This document shows, piece by piece, positions 17,487-64,000 of a stretch of 64,000 nucleotides of DNA (position 1 is the stretch's first letter; every line of letters begins with the position of its first letter). The translations under genes and the position numbers were made by a program. Origin of the DNA: Cacajao melanocephalus (taxonomy: Eukaryota > Chordata > Mammalia > Primates > Pitheciidae); NCBI GenBank assembly GCA_963573385.1, contig CAUYLG010021616.1, positions 80,214 to 144,213 of the forward strand, written 5' to 3'. A model generated the notes under the pieces. It saw nothing but the letters and a program-made list of their open reading frames with translations, did no database searches and was not told where the DNA came from.

Positions 17487-17492
17487 TTTAAT
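17487..17492 (-). terminator. RPS6KB2: RPS6KB2 poly(A) signal (ATTAAA)
   Basis: Plus-strand TTTAAT reads ATTAAA on the minus strand, about 235 nt past the RPS6KB2 stop. No AATAAA is closer, so this common variant is the likely signal. Confidence 0.65.
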
Positions 17493-17724
17493 CTTCCACG
17501 GGAACAGCTGAGCACGGGGGCGGTGGGCGGCAGGGCCCTGGCCCCAGCAGTCGTAGCCTGGAGCCCTCCATGCTCATGATTCAGGGGCCCAGCTGCCCCA
17601 GCAGACACACACTCTCACAGGCACTCACACCAACCCCCAAGTCTCTGGAACTGGCCCAGGATCCTGCTGCCCTCATAGCCGCAGGGACAGGGCTCAAGGG
17701 TGGCCCTCCCCCCTACCCAGCCTT

Positions 17725-24121
<6,397 letters not shown>

Positions 24122-24785
24122 GGCGGCGCCGGCCCCGCGGGCCCCTCGGCCAGTACCTGGCCGGGCTCTGATTGACAGTCCCAAACTAAACGTCATCTCT
24201 CCGCGACGGCGGCCGCGCGCGCGCCGATGATGCAAAAAGGCCTTACTCCCCCTCCGGAAAATCGCTTAGCCTGGTGGGGAACCAAGATGGCGTCCGTCGC
24301 AAGGCCTCTCGGGAATTGTGGTCCTAGAGTGTCGAGGCGCCCTGCGTTCAGCCTGCGAAACCCCCTCGGCAGGACCCTCGGTCGTCCGAGAACGGCTCTC
24401 CGGGCGCCCGTTTTGGTTCTAGGGAGAGTTTTGAGTTTGGATGGCGCAGGTTCGGAAGTGTATGCAGGTGTGAATTTAAATGCAATCCCCAGCCGTGTTG
24501 CAGCCGGGTACTGCCAGCCGGCTGGGTGATGAAAGGCAGGTCGCCTTACTTTCGATTCGCTCCTGAAAAGGAGGCGGCTGCATCAGGAGCTCCTCAAAGT
24601 GCCTCTGGTTCGAGGACCCTGCAGATCGAAGCATTTACTGTGTGGCCAGCTCGCTGCCAGGCTCTGTTGCCAGGTTCCCGCCCTAAGGGGTCTGGGGGGG
24701 TCAGTGATACACCTGTAAATATGGGACTTTGCTGGAGTTTACTCCCTTGTCACTTTAAGCACATTTAGGCACCTGGTACAACTTT

Positions 24786-27195
<2,410 letters not shown>

Positions 27196-28602
27196 GATTG
27201 AGTATGGATTCTTGTAGGATGGGGATGTGTGGGTGTGAATTTGGGCCATACCAGGCTTTGGGTGTGAGTTCTGATTGCTGGAGGCTGTCTAGGTGTGCAT
27301 TCCAGTTGCACAGGGGTTGTCAGGTATGAACTGAGATGGATAGAATGCAGGAGTCTCCAGGCACGCAGAGGGTGATTGGTTGGATAGGGCCCTCTTGTTG
27401 TAATTCCACCGAAGGAGATCCTCAGGTTCCAGTCTTGACATGGGTGTAGGGCAGGCCCCTGCCAACCCAGATCAACCCAGATACCAGGCCAGTGGGTGAT
27501 TTTCCCTTACCTCCGGATGGTACAAGTATCCCCTACCCATCTCTAATCCCCTTTCCCCACCCACTATCTAGCTGATCCTGGGAGGAGTTGTCCAGTCAAG
27601 AGAACCTATCTAGACACTTCACTAGTACATAAGCCTTTATTTGGGGAGGAATGCTTGGGGAGCTGTCTACAGCTCCTGTGCTGCACAAAGGCAGGAGTTC
27701 TTAGAGCATCTTCCCTGAATGAGGAAGAGAGTAGACTCTCCTCTGCCCGTGCTAGTTAGGTGTGCCGAAGGCCAAAGCACCAAAGCGTGGCGGAGAAGGT
27801 TTGTGATGCATAGGAGGCAGGTGTTCACATGGCTCAGGGCCACTTGTGAATGAGGGCAGGGAGGAGAGGGGGGCGTAGAAGCTGAATGGGCATGTAAGAC
27901 GTGATCAAAACAGGAAGCTGGCCCCTGCCTCCTGTCCTGTGACCCTCCCTCCACTGTGGTATGACCGTGGAGCACTCATTTTTCCTCTCTCAGCCTGTTT
28001 CCTCTCATCTGGAGAACGTGGGCAGTAGTGTCTCCGGGGGATGTGTGGGAAGAGGACGACTTCTGTGCACAGGTCACCTGCTTCTACCACTCAGGCCGAA
28101 TGAGGCAGGTTGGATGCCACTGTTTTTAGCAGGCTCTAAAGCTATCCTAGAATTTGGGTAAGAGGAAGACAAGGGCTCTAGTCTCAGGTTTTCCTAGGAT
28201 TTGTCCAAGGCTTGGGGCCCACCCCAAGCCATCTCCTCTTGTAGGTGGCAGGAAGAGAGTGAGACCTAGAGGGGTGGGCAGGAGGGGCTGGGTTTGGGCC
28301 CGCTCCCACCTGGGGAGGTGGCGACAGAAGTGTGTGTTTGCGGCCATTGTCACATCTTCAAGGCTAGAATGCTGGGGAAGCTGTGGGCTAGACTGGGGCC
28401 TTTGGGAGGGCAAGAGGCCCTTGAGTGCAGGATGCCTTGGTGACAAAGTTGCCCTGCTGCTCTGGAACAGACCTAGCTGTTGGAGTGGGCCAGGCTGGGG
28501 CTGGGGCATGGCAATGGGGAGAGAGGCAGGAAGAGCTCCAGGGAGCAGAGGGCACCGCAGTCCCTCCTCCCAGCACTGCTTCCCTGCCCCCTGGGCCCAG
28601 TG
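27196..28602 (-). other. CARNS1: CARNS1 3'UTR and downstream flank
   Basis: An AATAAA on the minus strand at plus 27636-27641 fits the CARNS1 poly(A) signal, giving a 3'UTR of about 980 nt (28602 down to about 27620). Positions 27196-27600 are unique sequence with no gene seen. The plus-strand open frames of 66, 153 and 96 codons here lack any support. Confidence 0.6.
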
Positions 28603-36956
<8,354 letters not shown>

Positions 36957-36959
<3 letters not shown>

Positions 36960-36983
36960 CTCGTTGGTGGAGCGGCTGAGGGA
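36957..36983 (-). other. CARNS1: 27-nt CARNS1 exon ending in the start codon
   Basis: A strong pyrimidine tract and CATCAG acceptor (plus 36984-36989) precede a 27-nt exon, closed by the donor ATG|GTGAGT. Its last three bases are the ATG. The next exon begins CTCTCCCTGGATCC, giving MLSLDPSG. Confidence 0.8.
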
Positions 36984-37189
36984 CTGATGGCAGAGACAGA
37001 GGGACAGAGAGACAAAGGAGTCAGGGCAGCCAGGTCCCTGCCTGGCCTTCCAGCCCCTAGACTTTGGGAGTGCAGAGGTGGCCACCACTGCTCCTCTGTC
37101 CTGTCCCTGCAGAGAGGGGCCAAGGCTGCCCCACCCCACCCCATAGCGGAGGAGTGATTTCTGCTGCCCAGACCGAGGGGCTCCCGCCC

Positions 37190-37720
37190 TAGTGCTCCCA
37201 GGTCCTCGCTGCCCTAGGGTCCTGGCTCTGCTCGGCCCCTCCAGCGCGGAGCGGGGGGGGGGGGGAGGGGGGGGTGGGGGTGGGGCTTGCGGGGGCGGAG
37301 GGGCGTGCCGGGTCCCGGGGATGGGGTACGTAGTGTCAAGTGACCCGCTGCGGGACTCGGGCGCCCGGGGGTCTTTGTCCCTGCGACTCCTACCCTGGCC
37401 GACCCCCTCCCTGGCTCTCCCCCAGGCAGGCTGGAGCTGGGGTACCTGGTGGGCGGCAGCGGCTCGGCTAATGTGGCGGCGGACTCGGACCGGGCGGGAC
37501 GCAGCGGCGGCGGTGGCGGTGGCAGTGGCAGTGGCACAGCCCCAGGCCCAGGCAGCGCTGCCTTATATAGAAGCGCCTGGGGCATGCCCAGTGCCCGGCG
37601 GGGCGACGTGGGGCGGACGGACCGACAGGGACCCGCCCGGGACGCGCCCGCCCCCAAAACGTCCCAGACCTGGGGGCGTGGAGCGGACTCGGACCTGGCA
37701 GGAGGAGAGCATGGAGCAGG
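37190..37720 (-). promoter_or_regulatory. CARNS1: CARNS1 TATA-box promoter and first exon in a CpG island
   Basis: On the minus strand CTATATAAGG (TATATAA at plus 37563-37569) lies about 30 bp before a plausible start near 37535. The first exon would end at 37446 with donor CACCAG|GTACC and splice to the 27-nt exon. A G-run of more than 30 near-uninterrupted G (37251-37290) lies in the first intron. A TATA box in a GC-rich setting suits a tissue-restricted gene. Confidence 0.7.
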
Positions 37721-43062
<5,342 letters not shown>

Positions 43063-43082
43063 CTGACGCATCTGTTCAAGAT

Positions 43083-43088
43083 TTTATT
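43083..43088 (-). terminator. TBC1D10C: TBC1D10C poly(A) signal
   Basis: Plus-strand TTTATT reads AATAAA on the minus strand, about 300 nt after the TBC1D10C stop. Confidence 0.8.
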
Positions 43089-43389
43089 CCTGGAGCTCTC
43101 TGGGGTCCCTTGGCCCAGCCAACCCCTTCCCCAACTTGTTCAGTGCTGGCTTTGGTACTTGTGAGGGCGTGGGCACCAGGATGGCTCCATGGGTCCTCAC
43201 ATGCCCCACTCTGGGACCCTTCTCCATGCTAGTGCCTGACCCAGTATGTACCACAGAGCACCTCCTCCTCCTCCTCCACCTAGTCCTTGCCAGGAAGGAA
43301 GCTGAGTCCCCAGGTCCCAAGAGTAAAGTGCAGGGCTGGCACCAGCCATCAGGTGATCGAGCCTGGGGGACACCGAGTCCATGGTCCTC

Positions 43390-49160
<5,771 letters not shown>

Positions 49161-49602
49161 GGTGCCCCGAGCCTTCAATGCCACAGGCAGAGAGAATGGG
49201 GAGAACCAGTGTGAGGGACCACTCTGGCCAGCCTGGGGCCTGGCTGCAGGGTCAGAGTGGAGAGGTTTCAGGGTATCTCACCAAGTCCCCTATGTCTCCT
49301 CTTTTATGGGGATGGGGGCTAGGCCGCACACTGACAGAAAAGCCAGGCCTCTGTCTGGAGACCCAGCCCCAGGCCCAGCCCTGTCCCCACAAGCCCAGCT
49401 CACCTCCCGCAGCACCTCACCTCCTCCTCTCACTTCCTCCTCCTCACACAGCTTTGGCAACCGCTGGGGGCCCCTCCCAAGTGTGGGGAGGTGTCACCCC
49501 TTCCTCTCTGTGACTCTTCCTGCCTGCCCCAGTGCCCCTGAGCTGTGGGCTCCTTCCACCCTCCCCAAGCTACAGGCTTGAGTTCCTGTGCTGGGTGTGT
49601 AG

Positions 49603-50416
<814 letters not shown>

Positions 50417-50563
50417 CCTCCAGTTTTGAGGTTACTGGTGTGTAAAGCACCCAACTCAGGGTTCCAACAATAATTATGGTTCATTTAATGTCTACTCTTT
50501 ATAAAGTAATTCTTTTTACGTGCACACCCTGCAATATTACTGTGCTACTCGAAGCTAATTACG

Positions 50564-50800
50564 GGGCCAGGTGTGGTGGCTCACGCCTGTAAACCCAGCC
50601 TGGCTAACGTGGAAACCCCTCCTCTAATAAAAATACAAACATTAGCGGGCGCAGTGACCTCTGCCTGTAGTCCCTGTTACTCTGGAGGCCGAGGCACGAC
50701 AATCGCTTGAACCCAGGAGGGGAAGGTTACAGTGAGCCAAGGTCGCGCCACTGCCTTCCAGCCTGTGGGAGAGAGCAAAACTGCCTCAAAAAAAAAAGCT
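50564..50800 (+). mobile_element. Deleted plus-strand Alu
   Basis: An Alu with an internal deletion near 50600, flanked by AAGCTAATTACGGG and AAGCTAATTATGGG. Confidence 0.85.
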
Positions 50801-51436
50801 AATTATGGGACTTGTAAGAAAATATTAATTTAGCATGCCCCTAGGACCAAAGTGCGCTGGGAATTCTAGCTGTCTTTGAGTGTGGTCAGCCGCCTGGGGG
50901 CCACACAGACCCACGAGGAAGGGGGTCCTCGGTGAAAGCGAGGTCCAGGTCTTGAACCAGCCTGTTGCTATCTCTTGAGCCTCAGTTTCCCTTTCTGCAT
51001 TTGGAGAAGTTAACCCTCAGTGCGGGGCAGCCGGTTATTAACGTGTTCACAACACCCTCCACCCAGGGCAGGGGTGGGAAGGGCTGTTCAGCTTTTGAAA
51101 GAGAAAAACAACTTCCACAGTCCTTCCGGCCCCACATCCTCGGAACGGAGCTGGGCACCTCCTCTCGGGCGTAACCAAGCGTCGACCCCGCCCCCGACAG
51201 ACCCCGCCCCCAGCCCGCCGCCGAGGCCCCGCCCCCCGGACCGCCGCGCCTCACTTCCAGCGGGGGCGCTAGAGCGCGGGGGGCCGGGCGGGGCGGGCCC
51301 GGGAGGCCCGGAGGCGGAGCGGTGGGCCGGGGGCGGACTGGGGCGGGCGGAAGGAGAGCCAGGCCGGAAGGAGGCTGCCGGAGGGCGGGAGGCAGGAGCG
51401 GGCCCGGAGCTGCTGGGCTGGAGCGGCGGCGCCGCC

Positions 51437-54403
<2,967 letters not shown>

Positions 54404-54729
54404 CCCCCGCACACCGCCCCGTGTCCCAGATGATGGATTGATTGTACAGAAATCATGCTGCCATGGTGGGGGGGCAGGTGTCACACCGGCCCCTCAGGCC
54501 CACCTGTCACAGGGAACATGGAGCCTTGGTGTATTTTTTTTTTTAATGAATTAATAGCAGCGTCCAGTCCCCCAGGGCTTCTTCCTGCCTGCACCTGCAG
54601 GGCCTGTGAGCAGGATCCTGGGGCTGAGGCTGCAGCTCAGGGCAATGGCAGGCCAGGTCGAGGGGCTCCAGCCGAGCTTGGCCTCAGGGCTGGCAGCCGG
54701 TTCCTGGGGCAACCCCATCTGGTCTCTTG

Positions 54730-54735
54730 AATAAA
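54730..54735 (+). terminator. PPP1CA: PPP1CA poly(A) signal
   Basis: AATAAA about 330 nt after the PPP1CA stop codon. RAD9A ends about 600 bp further on, on the opposite strand. I could not find a canonical poly(A) signal for RAD9A between them. Confidence 0.88.
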
Positions 54736-55356
54736 GGTCAAAGCTGGATTCTCGCCATGGTCTCCGTCTCACGTCTAAGATACTGCCTGGCAGCCCTTCT
54801 GCACAGAGCCACTTGGGAGGCTGGGCACTGGGCCCTAGCCACACATTCAGATCCAAGGCTCTTAGAATTCCAAGTCAGCACCAAAGAGTATCAGGAAAGC
54901 AAGAAAAATTGTCAGCTCCAGGGGGTCCCAGATGCATGCCCAGGACTTCTTCAGGAAGGAACAGGTCATGACTGCAGAGAAGCTGGGTCAGCAGGGGCCA
55001 GCAGCACCTGCTGTGACAGTTTCCTTAGGAAAGTGAGCTAGGAAGACAGGTTTCCAGCTTTGGCCAGCTGGAGTATAGCTTGATGCTCAATGGGAAATAA
55101 GTAGGAACATCATCAGTAGTTCAGGACCAGGTCTGGAGAGTCATTGGCTGGGGGTTGTAGGGAGATGACAGGACCCAGGCCCAACCACTGCAGGACAGCT
55201 TCACAGTGGCAGCCAGCTGGGGCCTTCGAGAGGCAGTGGAACAGCTCAGCTCCAGCAGGCCCACCTTCCTGATCCCCAGGGCTGAGACCCAGCTCTGCCA
55301 CTGGCTGGGGCTTCATCTGGTCCAAGGCCTCCTGGTACAGGCTTCAGGTTCTCAGT

Positions 55357-60925
<5,569 letters not shown>

Positions 60926-61344
60926 GCTGCCCCGGCGCCCAACCCAGGGCCAGCACTGCCCGGCTCTCCGCGGCCGCGGAGCCCGGGGTCCCTTCCCGCG
61001 CACCGCCCCTGCCGGCTCCGCCCCCACCTCCCCATTGGTCCATGTGCAGGCGCCTCCGTCACGTGAGAAAAACGTTCGCAGCCTCCGCCGTCACGTGACG
61101 CCGCACGTTGTACGGGGTGTCACGTGACTGGGGAGGCCCGAGGCGCCAGCCAGCCAGCCAGCTGCTCCTGGCTCTCCAGTCTTGCTCCGGCCTTCCGCGC
61201 CTCTGGAGATCGGGGCGTTCCGCGGGCGGCGCACCGGAACGCGAAGGGCAGAGAGGACGCAGCTCCGGGGCGCGAGGTCCCTGTGCAGTGGACCGAGCGC
61301 TGGACTTGGAGTGTGGGGCGAGCTCTCTGGGGTCACCCGCTTAG

Positions 61345-64000
<2,656 letters not shown>

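Noticed and set aside
24227..24529. A 100-codon plus-strand frame in the RPS6KB2 CpG island
   Set aside because: No recognised domain, no stop-proximal poly(A) signal and no splice evidence. It is kept only as part of a promoter finding.

Overview
This window is primate nuclear DNA. It is dense in Alu elements of several ages and orientations, and it holds spliced genes with GT-AG introns, CpG-island promoters and AATAAA/ATTAAA poly(A) signals. The gene order and exon structures match the human 11q13.2 cluster, read here on the opposite strand to the usual chromosome orientation: GPR152(+), CORO1B(+), PTPRCAP(+), RPS6KB2(-), CARNS1(-), TBC1D10C(-), PPP1CA(+), RAD9A(-). The proteins are very close to human as I remember it, but not identical. 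GPR152 is 495 aa against about 470, and RPS6KB2 is 487 aa against 482. I therefore infer a non-human primate, but I cannot name the species.

Layout. 1-665: Alus. 942-2429: the intronless orphan receptor GPR152, with an expanded 24-bp coding repeat in its tail. 2430-9060: gene-poor DNA with Alus, MIR/L2-like fossils and two solitary-LTR candidates, one of them nested inside an Alu. 9190-14900: CORO1B (CpG promoter, 10 coding exons, 489 aa). 15200-17380: PTPRCAP, whose first coding exon carries only the ATG. 17465-24330: RPS6KB2 (15 exons), convergent with PTPRCAP and starting in a CpG island. 24780-27200: an Alu block. 27620-37570: CARNS1 (950 aa), with a TATA promoter and a start codon at the end of a 27-nt exon. 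37700-43060: intergenic. 43065-49160: TBC1D10C (446 aa). 49640-50800: an Alu block. 51200-54750: PPP1CA (330 aa). 55357-61130: RAD9A (391 aa), with three CACGTG palindromes in its promoter. 61300-64000: L2 and Alu.

Splicing every exon by eye kept the reading frame in all eight genes. The resulting lengths match the human proteins exactly for CORO1B, PTPRCAP, CARNS1 (long isoform), TBC1D10C, PPP1CA and RAD9A.

The genes do not form one pathway, though some themes recur. There are signalling enzymes (S6K2, PP1-alpha), lymphocyte regulators (PTPRCAP, TBC1D10C/Carabin, and CORO1B as an actin regulator), a DNA-damage clamp subunit (RAD9A) and a muscle/brain dipeptide synthase (CARNS1). I found no wholly new gene system. 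The best leads are structural: a GC-AG intron in RPS6KB2, a duplication inside a TBC1D10C intron, the LTR-in-Alu nest, an Alu trio sharing one target-site duplication, the coding repeat of GPR152, and promoter motif clusters.
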